From contig JADJEU010000021.1 in assembly GCA_016709005.1 (NCBI GenBank), positions 186,001 to 250,000 of the forward strand: 64,000 bases of DNA, given 5' to 3'. This DNA comes from Crocinitomicaceae bacterium. GTDB lineage: Bacteria; Bacteroidota; Bacteroidia; Flavobacteriales_D; Crocinitomicaceae. This document shows, piece by piece, positions 17,987-28,192 of this stretch (within the stretch, counting starts at the first letter, position 1; each line of letters opens with the position of its first letter). A model generated the notes under the pieces. It was not told the origin of the DNA. It made no database searches and worked only from the letters and a program-made list of their open reading frames with translations. The position numbers and the translations under genes are program-made.

Positions 17987-18097
17987 TCTGCCAGTAGTAA
18001 CGTTCGACCGCCGTGACAAAGCCATTCCTCTAGACTCTAATTCTTCACAACCCTTCAAAATGAACCTTTACTTTTCAATTTTGTATATTCGTTTGCT

Positions 18098-18584
18098 ATG
18101 AAACAGTCTCTTCTTTTTATTTCATTGATAACACTATTGAGTTTTGGATTTTCGCAGAATCAATTAGTGAGCTATTTTAATTCCTATTCTGAAGTTCATG
18201 GCGGCATGGAGGACAGTGGAATTTCCAGAAGTGAATCTTATTTTTTAAGGTGAATGCAAAATTACGCTGCTGGATATTTACGTCTATGACAAACAACTCG
18301 TTTTAAAAAAAGGAGATACACTGGTAATTAATGTTGCCAAATTCACTCCATATAATGCGAATAAAATTGAACTAAGGAACGGTTCAAATATTATCACCGA
18401 AAAACCCGCTGAGGTTATATTTATGAAACGATTTGACGTGCGTCAAGTTGGTAGGATCTATTATGCAAATGTTAACCACACGTATGTTTGGGATAAAACA
18501 TTAAAATATATGCACAAGAAAGAAACCTATGTTGTAAAAGCGAAAGAAGGATTTGATACCGGTAATACGGGTTATGCTCCGTAA
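18098..18584 (+). pseudogene. Small exported unknown protein, frameshifted
   Basis: Signal peptide MKQSLLFISLITLLSFGFSQ, then NQLVSYFNSYSEVHGGMEDS. The frame stops at ~18252; one missing A near 18246 leads on to GECKITLLDIYVYDKQLVLK, then GDTLVINVAKFTPYNANKIE. It ends EGFDTGNTGYAP at 18584. Joined length is ~162 residues. There is no sorting domain, so it is likely periplasmic. I do not recognise a family. It lies just before the palindrome-bounded ATPase. Confidence 0.6.
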
Positions 18585-18625
18585 GTGAATATCTTCTGAT
18601 ATTTTTTTGAAAATAGGAAATTGGA

Positions 18626-18666
18626 CACCTAGAAATATTCAAGTTTGATTTGAATATTTCTAGGTG
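18626..18666. repeat. Palindrome at the 3' side of the ATPase gene
   Basis: CACCTAGAAATATTCAA pairs with TTGAATATTTCTAGGTG across a 7-base loop GTTTGAT. It lies 4 bases beyond the ATPase stop and is the same palindrome as 19859-19895 except one loop base and the outermost pair. Confidence 0.9.
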
Positions 18667-18669
18667 GAG

Positions 18670-19839
18670 TTAAATTTGGGCCAAGTGTTTTTTTATAAAA
18701 GTGTAAGGGTTGGTGACTGTAATTTTATCTTTGGTTTTATATTCTTTTTCAATATTGCAAATGATAAACGATTTGGGACTGTTCAAATCAGTAATGCTTT
18801 GATAGAATCCTTTTGATATGGCGGGATTTTTTGAGTTTTTTATTTCGATACATGCTTTGACAGAGTTTCCGTAAACCATCACCAGATCACATTCAGCGCC
18901 GGCATGAGTTCTGTAGTAATAAGTGTCCAGTCGTGTTGGCATGGCACTTTTTATTTGAGAGATAATATATCCTTCCCATGACATTCCTAGTGCTGGATGT
19001 GACAATAGATTTTTTTCAGAATCGATTCTAAGAAGACGGTGCAAAATTCCAGTATCGGTAATATAAATTTTAGGTGATTTGACAAGGCGTTTTCCGACGT
19101 TTGAAAAGAACGGCGGCAATCTGTAAATCAGAAAGGCTCCCTCCAGATAGTCCAGATAGCGCTTGACAGTTGTTCCCGTAACATTGCTGGATGCGCCAAG
19201 TTGTTCTACATTTATTATCGTACCATGGAGGTGCGCGAGCATGCCCCATATCTTGCGCATAACAATGGGTGAAAATCGGATATCAAACAGAAGTGGAAGG
19301 TCACGTTCAATATATGTGGTGATGAATGAATCGATCCAGGCAATGGCCAATTCGTTGCTACGTAAGGTAAGTGCTTTTGGAAACCCACCTCTGAACCAAT
19401 GTTTTTGAATTGAAATGGTATCTGGTAATTCATGTAGTCCAATTGGATTCAGATGAAAATAGTAGACGCGCCCAGCCAGACTTTCGGACGCACCCTTTAA
19501 TAAATCGGGCGAGGCAGAGCCGGTAATAATGAAGCGTGCGGGTTTTCTATTTTCATCCACCAAAGCACGAAGTAAAGGAAACAGTTGAGGTAGTCTTTGA
19601 ACTTCGTCAATGAGCACGCATTCATTTTGGTAAGTGCTTAAAAAACTCTCAGCATCTTTTTGTAGTATTTGAAAATCACTGTCTTTTTCAAGATCCAAAT
19701 AGAATGTATTTTTTTTGATGGATGCAGTAAGTGTTTTGGCTAAAGTTGTTTTGCCAACCTGACGAGGTCCAAGTAATACGATTACCGGAAACTCTTTCAA
19801 GTACTTTCGCATCAGTTTTTCTATCTGTCTGTATATCAT
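18670..19839 (-). CDS. AAA+ ATPase with DUF4143 (nuclease-like) C-terminus
   Basis: About 389 residues from the ATG at 19839 (an ATG 15 bases upstream is also open). The ATPase has Walker A LLGPRQVGKTTLAK near residue 24, Walker B CVLIDEVQRLPQLF and sensor RFIITGSASPDLL. Next is the linker with DITDTGILHRLL, and DUF4143 with GAECDLVMVYG then ACIEIKNSKNP, an E-D-ExK pattern like a PD-(D/E)XK nuclease. Such ATPases are common and variable in Bacteroidota; their targets are unknown. The gene stands alone. Identical palindromes lie 4 bases past its stop and ~20 bases before its start. Confidence 0.9.
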   Translation of the reverse strand: MIYRQIEKLMRKYLKEFPVIVLLGPRQVGKTTLAKTLTASIKKNTFYLDLEKDSDFQILQKDAESFLSTYQNECVLIDEVQRLPQLFPLLRALVDENRKPARFIITGSASPDLLKGASESLAGRVYYFHLNPIGLHELPDTISIQKHWFRGGFPKALTLRSNELAIAWIDSFITTYIERDLPLLFDIRFSPIVMRKIWGMLAHLHGTIINVEQLGASSNVTGTTVKRYLDYLEGAFLIYRLPPFFSNVGKRLVKSPKIYITDTGILHRLLRIDSEKNLLSHPALGMSWEGYIISQIKSAMPTRLDTYYYRTHAGAECDLVMVYGNSVKACIEIKNSKNPAISKGFYQSITDLNSPKSFIICNIEKEYKTKDKITVTNPYTFIKKHLAQI

Positions 19840-19858
19840 CAAACAAATATACAAACAT

Positions 19859-19895
19859 CCTAGAAATATTCAAATTTGATTTGAATATTTCTAGG
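19859..19895. repeat. Palindrome at the 5' side of the ATPase gene
   Basis: CCTAGAAATATTCAA pairs with TTGAATATTTCTAGG across ATTTGAT. The second copy of the palindrome at 18626-18666, in the same orientation. It lies where an operator or promoter would be expected. Confidence 0.9.
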
Positions 19896-19927
19896 TAGGT
19901 AAAAATGATATTTTTTCTGAAAATATC

Positions 19928-22900
19928 TTATTCCCCAATAATCTGAATGGTTCCTTGGCCTTGAAAAGGTGTTCCATTTTCAGCCGCGCCTTCGTAGGTA
20001 TAGAAGTAAACTCCATTTGTACACGGTGATCCGTTTTTGTCTTTTCCATCCCAGGCGTCTGCAATATCATCCATTTCAAACATCATAATTCCCCAGCGGT
20101 CAACAATCACACATTCAAAGGACGCAACTGCATCGGCTTTATAATTGAACGAAAACAAATCATTCACACCATCACCATCCGGAGTGAAAATATTAAGCGG
20201 GATAAAAACAAGTGGATCATAAACAATCACGGGTTTGCACAAGGTATCTGAACAACCATTTTTATTCAATGCAACTAAACACACGTTGTATGTTCCACCA
20301 ACATAATAACTGGTATCAAAAGTTTCTGCAACATCGTGACTGATTTGCCAAGGCAGTGCATGTATCCAAAATTCCAGAAGAAAGTGGTATCTGCATTTGG
20401 ATCATTTGGATTTGCATAATAGAGTGATTGATTGACAAAGTTGACATTGACTACTGCAGTTCCTTCATAATTACTGGTGAATTGAGGAGACGTCATTTCA
20501 AAATCTGCAACTGGATTCAATGAATCAACAGTTACAATTTGAACTAAAGTGCATCCGTTGTCATCCGTCATGGTCATCTGATAATTACCTGGATTTAATC
20601 CACCCCAGGTTGTATTATTGGATGTTTGTCCTGTTTGCATGTTCATCCATTCATATTCGTAATCAGGAACTCCACCGGCACCGGCCGCATATACCACGCC
20701 GTTTCCTGACTGGTATGAAAACAATCTGCAATAGGCGGGTTCGTATCCAATTTCTGTAAAAACCAATGCAGGCGGATAAGCAATTGTAAAATCAAAAATG
20801 CGTGAACAACCATTTTCGTCATTGATAGTAACAGTGTAAGTTCCTTCATACAATCCGGCAGAGAATAAATTTCCGATGCCATTACCTCCCTGTGGTTTTG
20901 GTGCCCAGATATAAGATATATCCTGATAATCTCCTGTATGATTAAAGACAGTATCAATGAATGCAAAACCGGTTGAATCACCATAGCAAGCTGGTTGTGT
21001 CAACTGTAAATTAATATCAAGTTGACCGGGTTGCTCGAGAAAAATAGAATCTTCTACAGAACATCCCATGTTGTCTGTAATCGATGCGTAATACCAACCT
21101 GTACCCAATTGATTTAAGGTGTTTGAATTTGAAATATTGAGCGCAGCACCGCCGTGTGAATCAGAAATTACAAAAATATTTCCACCATTTCCACCAGAGG
21201 AATTTAGGGTTACTGAACCATCCGAAAGTTGATAACAGTTTGGTTCGTGTGATATGAAATCAAGTGTGATTTCTGAAGGTTCATTAATAGTAAATACTTG
21301 TGACCAAGCGCATCCTTCATCATCAGAAACAGTCACTACCCAATTGCCACCGGGCAAGTTTGTCTGACTGTCGCCACCGCCAACCCCAACAGAAGTCTGA
21401 TCAAAGAGTCCGGAGGTATTTGTCCAGGTAATGGTGTATGGCGCAGATAAACCACCGCTTATATTTGAAATAGCCGCGGCACCGTTGTTGTCACCAAAAC
21501 AAGTTACGTCCTGCAAGCTTGCAGGCAGCCATGTTGCAAAAACAGGATTGCTTCCAAGTCCTACAAAAACAATTGTATCAATTGCACATCCATTTGCATC
21601 TTCTACGTGAATGAAATAATTTATTCCACCGGCCAATCCATTAAATAAATTGCTGGTTTGTGGTCCGACAACAGTTGCTCCATTTGTAAGTGTATAGCTC
21701 CACCCAGGGTCGTCCGGAAAAATTTCTATTTCACCCGGCAAACCCGGTTGACCCGGACAATTGGCCGCATTTACCACATCAATATCTGTGAGATCAATCA
21801 CACCAATTTCAATTTTTACAGAATCAATCGTAGAAGCACAATCATCTGTAGCCGTTAAATAATACCAGGTTAAAACATCAGGTGAAACGGTAATATCATT
21901 TGTTGCAGGTGCCGCTGGTGACCAACTGTAGGTGACCGGACCAAAATTATCCGTTACTGTAGCAACTATATTCACGTTGTCATCAGGACAAGCCGTGAAG
22001 GTATTTTGATTAAAGTCGATGGTTGGTGCGCTGTCGATCACATCAATATTTACAGTGTCTGATTTTAATTGACCGCAGGCATCTAAGAATGTTACAATGT
22101 ATTGCGTATCTGTTGCTGGTGTTGCAATTGGATTTGGAATATTGGTTGCGCTCAAACCAGTTGCAGGTGTCCAGTTGTAATTGCTTCCATTTAAAATGTA
22201 AGGAGATAATTCAAGTGATTCTCCCGGACAAATTTCAAACGTATAGGTTACCGGAAAAATATTTTCAGAAAGACAAACTGTTTGCGTATTTACCGCGCCG
22301 CCGGTTGATCCCGTGAATCCCCAGTAAACCATATTGTCACCACTGAAAATGGTGTTGACAATATCGTTTTGAATTCCAACGCGCCAAACACAGTCAAAAT
22401 AAACATTCAAAGAATCTGTCGCCGGATTCCATGTAATGCGAATATAGTGTTCAGTATTGTCTTCAATATTTGCTGCTGTGGAACTTGCCTGAACTGGTCC
22501 CGCTAAGTTGTCAGTAGAAGTATGTGTTCCTGAACCATTTTGCATGATCGCGACATGATCATTGACAATATCGCCGAAACCACCGTTGTAATAGGTGTCA
22601 AATTCAATTCCAAGTGAAGGTGAAAAACCGGTAAATCCAATTCCTCCTCCGCCTACACCTGCAGCAAAAGGTCCAACAGTTTGTAATCCAAAAACCATTC
22701 CGTCAGCTCCGGCATCGTTGTTGCCAAAGTTCATTTCAAAATTGATTTCAAAGGGTTGGTTCAGATCTAAAAGATCTGTATACCATACCGTACCAACTTG
22801 ATTATTTAAGGCTGCGGTAATCTGATAACAATCACTACCAGTAGCAACGGCATTGCCATTAAGTTGATACGATGATTGAGAATAGGACTGATAAAAAAAT

Positions 22901-22935
22901 CCTGAAAGAATGAATAGTCCAAAATATCTGATCAT
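19928..22935 (-). CDS. Large surface protein: L-type lectin domain, PKD/SprB-like repeats, T9SS type B tail (frameshifted)
   Basis: It begins with signal peptide MIRYFGLFILSGFFYQSYSQ. Residues ~20-230 form an L-type lectin fold (FEINFEMNFGNNDAGADGMV, GFSPSLGIEFDTYYNGGFGD, HYIRITWNP). Then come several ~70-90-residue Ig-like repeats with DDNGCS/DNMGCS motifs typical of SprB/PKD surface repeats. The frame ends at 20275; a one-base shift near 20345 leads into the second frame. That frame closes with the gliding-motility-type sorting domain: NIFTPDGDGVNDLFSF, VDRWGIMMFE, DAWDGKDKNGSPCTNGVYFY. Joined length is ~1000 residues. It is probably an adhesin or polysaccharide-binding surface protein exported by T9SS. 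The break is probably sequence error. Confidence 0.85.
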
Positions 22936-22995
22936 AATAAATACGTTTTAACTTGATTCTCAAAGTGGAACCAAAGTTAAAACGTATTAGCGGAC

Positions 22996-25240
22996 TTATA
23001 AGTTGTACGGACCTTTATTTTTAATTAGCTTTTGAACGCTGTTCTGCTCTGGGAGATAGATTAAATAAATGCCACTCTCAAGATAACTGATGTCCACAGC
23101 GGTATTATTTTCAAGTTGACCGGTGTAAATTAGTTTACCATTTAAATCCATCAATTGAAATTGAACAAGTGTATCAGAATGAGTAACCACGTAAACAAAT
23201 TCACTGGCAGGGTTTGGATAAACGCTGATTTTATTTTCTAAAACAGGTTCTTCAATGCCAATGGCGGTGTATGAGTTCGGCGCACTGAAGGTTGCAATCA
23301 TTCGAATAAATCCACCAGTTCCATTGACGTATCTTCCAAAAGTTGTTGAGCTTTCAATTTCAGGCAATGTAACTTCATTTACGCCAAAGCCGCTTGCGTT
23401 TGAAAGCGTTACGGTTTCACCTGCAGAACTTAATTTAAAATTTGCATGTAGTCCTGCATCCAACGTATCTTCATCACACCAGATAATTAAATAACCATTT
23501 GCTGCGATTGATGTATCTGGAAATTGCCATTTGTTTGGATCTGCTAAATCATCTGAAAGATAATAGCCTGTCAAATCAATTGCTGAACCAGTGTTATTAT
23601 ATAGTTCAATCCAGTCTTCGTATTTTCCTTCTTCATCTGCAACCGTTCCATTATTTTTTGGCATCACTTCATTGATCACGACATCTGCATCTATCAGTAA
23701 CGAATAAAATTCATGTTCTGCGCGCACGGGAGAAAAAATAGAAGCGTCATTGTTTTCAGCGTAGAAATAATATTGCAAATCAGCTGCCCCAACAAAAACA
23801 CTTACACCAAATGTTCCATCTGCAGCTGCACCGTCATTGTGTGCGCCATCATCATACATTTGAGCTTTTTGAAAAACATCCCCCACAAATGTGCGATAAC
23901 CTAAATAAGCATAATTTGCATTGGTGATTGAAGCTGTAAATGTAACAAGGCTGTTGGCTGGAACCACAACTGGATTTGTTGTCATCGCAGAAATTGTAGG
24001 CGCGGTTAAATTCCAATCTGTTTGAGACGTTAAATAAGTTTCACGACCTTCCAGAATTTCTGCAATTCCAAACGCACCTGTCATACCGGCAATCTGATTA
24101 TCTACGTTAGAAGTAAACTGGGTGTAAGTATACCATGGGTTTGGTTCAGCCTGAACTTCTGCATCAATAATTGCTTGTAATTCTAAGGCACGTGTATGAT
24201 ACCAATCGTTTGAAATGTTTTCTTCAACAATAGTGCGCATGTGTGCAACATACATTTTTTTATACCGCGGAATCGCAAGCAATTTTGAAATCAATGGCCA
24301 TGCTGCGTCACCGGAATGAAAATACATATCCAGATCGGTAAGCTGCGATAAACTCGGTGGGCCCGGAATTCCAACATTTTCAAATCCACCTATGCCTTCA
24401 TTCTGATCCCAGATAATTGGACACCATCTTCCATTATCATCTTGAATCATGTAATAATTTTGTTTTGTTGGACCTGAATAGCTATCGAGATTTGCAGTGA
24501 CATTGTTAAATGCAAGCATCCACAAAGCTTTGTCAAGATCCAAATAGGTTTCAATATTCACGCTGTTGTATTCGAGTTGATACATTAAATCAATAAATGA
24601 AGCCCAGCCAAAAGTTGATTTCAATTCATAAATATTCGCATAAAGTGCCGAATCAGATCCTAAGTAATCCAGACTTGGTTCGTTGCCCGGGCCCATTCCA
24701 TTAGGCGGATTACATTTAAATCTTGGATTGTCCTTTTCTGCGTAAAGCCTGCGCTCACCGTATCTTCCATCAATGGCTTCTGAGCTTGAAAACAAACCGT
24801 AATAGGCTCCGTTGATGTATACTTTCGCATAATTGGACAAAGGCATATCCATGTATTTTCTTCCCATTTCGTAACACAAAACTTCGCGCACAAATGAAGG
24901 ATCATTTTTTCCGCTTGCAAGTTTTAGTGTTGAATAACCTTGATAACGTTGCGTGTAGGTATAGTTGAGTTCTATGTTCAGTGGATTTTTGAGATTACTG
25001 GCACTATAGCTGCTGTTCCCTTTATAAGCTACCCCAACGCTGTCATAACTCGTTCCATCAATGGTAACCGTGGCTATTAATTTTGATCCGTCATCAGTCA
25101 AATCATTCGCGTCCATGAGCGCGTCCCAGTCACTGGTGCTGAATTCAATTTCAATAAAAGTAATGTGATCCATGTCGTATAGGTCTTGCAATAAGGCTTG
25201 AACCAGACAATAAAAGAAGTGCAGCAATGTGTTTAATCAT
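22996..25240 (-). CDS. CotH-kinase-like secreted protein with lamin-tail and T9SS type A domains (N-terminal frameshift)
   Basis: The N-terminal half has CotH family sequence: FIEIEFSTSDWDALMDAN, VGVAYKGNSSYSASNLKNPL, REVLCYEMGRKYMDMPLSNY, AKVYINGAYYGLFSSSEAID, and later CPIIWDQNEG, the CotH DQN-like metal site. A lamin-tail domain follows (VVINEVMPKN, DWIELYNNTGSAIDLTGYYL). The last ~80 residues are the sorting domain (ISVYPNPASEFVYVV ... LESGIYLIYL). The open frame begins MLHFFYCLVQ, but an overlapping frame from ATG 25240 gives a proper signal peptide, MIKHIAALLLLSGSSLIA. A one-base loss near 25207 joins them (SLIAQDLYDMD). CotH proteins are atypical kinases that phosphorylate partner proteins; the substrate here is unknown. 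Confidence 0.87.
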
Positions 25241-25398
25241 AATTCATGGAGATTGAGAATGAGCCTATGACTCAATCGATTTTCAAAGGTTTAATCGAAG
25301 TTAAAAATTTATTTCTGTTATGTTTCCGAATTGTTAACGAACTTAATTCTTGCTGGGTTGAAAGAATTTGTAAATTAGATTGAATTTAATTTAACTTC

Positions 25399-26055
25399 AT
25401 GAGATTGCTTATTGGTATTGCAGGATTTTTTGTCTTAACCGCTTGCTCAAAAGAAGACGAAGGTTGCATGGACCCACTTGCTTTCAATTACAATGCCTCT
25501 GCAATTACAGATGATGGCTCATGCTATTATAATGGATCCGGAATTCAACTTCCGCCGGATAATTTTTCGGCGGATCTTTACACTTCCTTTTCTGAAAATT
25601 GGGATGACTGGGATTTTATTTTGAATGGAGTCAGTGGTTCAGTCTATACTTCTTTTTCTGAAAATTGGGACGATTGGGATTTTAATATCGGCGGTATTAC
25701 CGGAAGTATTTCTACATCTTTTTCTGAAAACTGGGATGACTGGAATCTTACCACTTCCAATTTTTCAATCAGTATTTATACTTCTTACTCTGAAAATTGG
25801 GATGATTGGGAAGTGAATGATGACAATAGTTCCTGGTCTGCAGATGTGTATACGTCATACTCAGAAAACTGGGATGACTGGGATGCTGATGCCGATAGTC
25901 TGGATTTGGATATTTATACGTCCTTCTCAGAAAACTGGGATGATTGGAACGTGACAGGATATTGCGGAACCACCATTCCAATGGAGCATCGCATTGCTGT
26001 TTTATTTGTTCCGGTGATTGTAAATGTTTTAAAAATTCAGGGAATAATTACTTAG
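25399..26055 (+). CDS. Lipoprotein with six tandem YTSFSENWDDW repeats
   Basis: A 218-residue protein with lipoprotein signal MRLLIGIAGFFVLTACSKED (lipobox LTAC). Next is the calcium-binding-like GCMDPLAFNYNASAITDDGS, a motif frequent in secreted Bacteroidota proteins. Six repeats of 25-27 residues follow from residue ~60 to 185. Each starts (Y/S)TS(F/Y)SENWDDW and is followed by a variable strand such as DFILNGVSGSV. The end, MEHRIAVLFVPVIVNVLKIQ, is hydrophobic. Each repeat probably forms a beta hairpin with stacked Trp and acidic loops, giving a solenoid. Proteins with similar Trp/Asp repeats occur in the phylum without known function. It ends 8 bases before a phosphatase gene. Confidence 0.75.
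   Translation: MRLLIGIAGFFVLTACSKEDEGCMDPLAFNYNASAITDDGSCYYNGSGIQLPPDNFSADLYTSFSENWDDWDFILNGVSGSVYTSFSENWDDWDFNIGGITGSISTSFSENWDDWNLTTSNFSISIYTSYSENWDDWEVNDDNSSWSADVYTSYSENWDDWDADADSLDLDIYTSFSENWDDWNVTGYCGTTIPMEHRIAVLFVPVIVNVLKIQGIIT
25576..25950 (+). repeat. Six in-frame tandem repeats of ~75-80 bp
   Basis: Each unit opens with TA(C/T)(A/T)(C/G)(T/G)TC(C/T)T(T/A)(T/C)TC(T/A)GAAAA(T/C)TGGGA(T/C)GA. The conserved DNA core encodes SENWDDW with synonymous differences, so selection acts on protein. Spacing varies by whole codons only. Confidence 0.85.
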
Positions 26056-26063
26056 TTAAAAAT

Positions 26064-26735
26064 ATGAAACCACATCGCATCATATTAGTCCGGCATGGCG
26101 AATCAGAAGGCAATATTGACAAAAGTATTTACGGCGTAAAACCAGATTACACACTTGAACTGACTGCAGATGGCAGAAAACAAGCTTTTGAGGCCGGTCA
26201 AAAAATCAGTGAGATTGTAAAAAATGAATCCATGTTTTTTTATGTTTCACCCATGTGGCGCACACGATCTACTTTTGAAGAAATTGCAAAATCATTGGAT
26301 CGCTCAAAAATTGAATACAGAGAAGAACCTCGTATTCGGGAGCAGGAGTGGGGACACTTAAGAACGATTGAAGAAGGAAAAAAAGTAGAAGAAATCAGAG
26401 ATGCTTATGGTACTTTTTATTTCCGAATTCCAGATGGTGAATCAGCGGCCGATGTCTATGACCGGATCAGTGATTTTTTTGGCACCTTGCACCGCGATTT
26501 CAGAAAAGACAACTATTCGCAGAATGCAATAATCGTGACGCACGGCATGGCCATTCGACTTTTTTTAATGAAATGGTTTCACTGGACTGTTGAAGAGTTT
26601 GAATTATTGGCCAATCCAAAAAATTGTGAGATTGTGATTCTGGAACAAGATCTCAACGGTAAATTCAGATTGAAATCTGATGTCAAAAAATGGGATGACA
26701 CCTTTCACAATTTTAAACGACCGATTCAGTTGTAA
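26064..26735 (+). CDS. Histidine phosphatase (phosphoglycerate mutase-like)
   Basis: A 223-residue member of histidine phosphatase clade 1. The signature ILVRHGESEGNIDKSIYG carries the phosphohistidine near residue 10. YVSPMWRTRSTFEEIA carries the binding arginines, EEPRIREQEWGHLR the acid region, and IIVTHGMAIRLF the second catalytic His. The open frame extends 40 codons upstream but that part is read out of frame from the repeat lipoprotein; ATG 26064 precedes the conserved core. The substrate is unknown: the length fits broad-specificity phosphatases better than glycolytic mutase. It is transcribed with or close behind the repeat lipoprotein. Confidence 0.88.
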   Translation: MKPHRIILVRHGESEGNIDKSIYGVKPDYTLELTADGRKQAFEAGQKISEIVKNESMFFYVSPMWRTRSTFEEIAKSLDRSKIEYREEPRIREQEWGHLRTIEEGKKVEEIRDAYGTFYFRIPDGESAADVYDRISDFFGTLHRDFRKDNYSQNAIIVTHGMAIRLFLMKWFHWTVEEFELLANPKNCEIVILEQDLNGKFRLKSDVKKWDDTFHNFKRPIQL

Positions 26736-26951
26736 AAATATTGACTTGCAATGAATATTTTTAAAATGAATAATAAATATCGATCAACGAATGTTGAATA
26801 TCGATTTTAGAAAGGAGGCAATTAGTGATAACTTCATCATTCGTTAATCAGTGTTCGATATTCGATATTTAAATCAGGCACCTAATAACGAATGACCTAT
26901 AATCTTTATTTTGTTCTGATTTCTTTTGTCGGCATGAACGCAGTCGCATGG

Positions 26952-27191
26952 CTAATTCCCCTGTCTCCAAACCGTTACTTTATCTGCAACTTCAAATTTG
27001 TATCCAAGTTCTTTCATCGTTGAAATAACCTTAGCAGGTTTTAGTTTGGGTCCGCTGATCAGCATTTGAAAATTTTTCTGAATTACTTCAAATTCGATAC
27101 GTACACCTTTAAAATAATGAGGCATTGTATTGGCAAGCGTCATAGCGGCTTTTAATCTTTTGATATTTGTTTTGAAAAGTATTGTTTTCAT
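26952..27191 (-). CDS. Small unknown protein (HMA-like size, no cysteines)
   Basis: A 79-residue protein MKTILFKTNIKRLKAAMTLA onward, ending VADKVTVWRQGN. Predicted strand-helix-strand-strand-helix-strand order recalls ferredoxin-like heavy-metal-associated domains, but no CxxC is present. The frame is short yet has ordered secondary structure and no competing frame. The function is unknown. The 215 bases between it and the phosphatase gene hold only AT-rich repeats of GTTCGATATTCGAT-like text. Confidence 0.5.
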   Translation of the reverse strand: MKTILFKTNIKRLKAAMTLANTMPHYFKGVRIEFEVIQKNFQMLISGPKLKPAKVISTMKELGYKFEVADKVTVWRQGN

Positions 27192-27377
27192 TTTTTGAAT
27201 GTCTTTGTTTTTACTAAAGACGACTTGCTTTCAGAAATATTTTAATCGGATTCTTAAAATATCTTAAAGCCTTTATAAACGGAGGTAAACTGAGAAGAAT
27301 GTCCTAAACAAAATCAGCGAAAATCACATTTTTCAGCGTCATCTGCGTTCTATCAGATTGAGGTTAAAGATGAAATC

Positions 27378-28124
27378 CTACAAAAACTTATTCAGTAAAT
27401 TTTCCTGGGCAACTACTTTATGCAAATGAGGATTGGTTCGCAAAGATTCTAACATTTGTAAATGACCTATGTGATGACAGTCTGATCCAATTACATCAAT
27501 CCACCCGCGATCAATTAATTGTTCTGCCATTTTTTTTACAGGCGGACCGTAATGACCAGAAAGAGAATTGATATTGAGTTGAAGCAGCACTCCGCGTTCT
27601 TTGAAATCTTCAATTTTATCCCATTGATTGATATAAAACGGATAACGTTCAATGTGCGCCAGAATGGGTTTGTAGCCTTCTGTGATTAAATTAAAAATAG
27701 TGTCTTTTACCCGCGGTGGTTCATCATTAAAAGATAATTCAAACAAGACATGATTTTGACCAAACGTCAAAACTTTTTTCTGTTTAATGAGATCGTCAAA
27801 ATGAAAATCGAGATAATATTCTGCCGCCGCTTCAATTTTAATTTTTAGGCCTTCTTTGGCCATAGCCTCGCGTACTTTTTCCAATCCGCCTAAAATAATT
27901 TCTGGCGTATTTTTATAAAAGTCGCTCATCACATGCGGCGTGGTAACTACTTTCTGATAGCCCAGCTGTTCAAACTTTCGAAGCATCATCAATGAATCTT
28001 CCATTGATTTGGAACCGTCATCAATTCCAGGAATCAAATGACTGTGCATATCCGTTTTGATTAATGATAAATCAAGCGGCTGAAGTTTAGGTGTACTACC
28101 AAATATTTTATTGAAGAAACCCAC
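27378..28124 (-). CDS. CpsB/YwqE-type PHP tyrosine phosphatase
   Basis: A PHP-fold metal phosphatase of the CpsB/CapC/YwqE family, which dephosphorylates protein tyrosine kinases controlling capsule or exopolysaccharide. Metal ligands are visible in order: TDMHSHLIPGIDDGSKS, VVTTPHVMSDFYKN, ILAHIERYPFY and DVIGSDCHHIG. From the GTG at 28124 it reads VGFFNKIFGSTPKLQPLDLS, the usual family start. The open frame continues 18 codons further upstream without conserved sequence. About 249 residues, intact. It is divergent from the DUF2891 gene with only ~70 bases between, so their promoters overlap. Confidence 0.88.
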   Translation of the reverse strand: MGFFNKIFGSTPKLQPLDLSLIKTDMHSHLIPGIDDGSKSMEDSLMMLRKFEQLGYQKVVTTPHVMSDFYKNTPEIILGGLEKVREAMAKEGLKIKIEAAAEYYLDFHFDDLIKQKKVLTFGQNHVLFELSFNDEPPRVKDTIFNLITEGYKPILAHIERYPFYINQWDKIEDFKERGVLLQLNINSLSGHYGPPVKKMAEQLIDRGWIDVIGSDCHHIGHLQMLESLRTNPHLHKVVAQENLLNKFL

Positions 28125-28192
28125 GGTACAAATTCTTTGTGTAATTTTCGTTACAGAAACTAGTCCTGATGAGTTCAAAGTTACACAATTGC

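Noticed and set aside
25576..25950. CRISPR-like regular tandem repeats
   Set aside because: The repeats are in frame, differ synonymously and the spacers encode consistent beta-strand sequence after a lipoprotein signal, so they are protein repeats.
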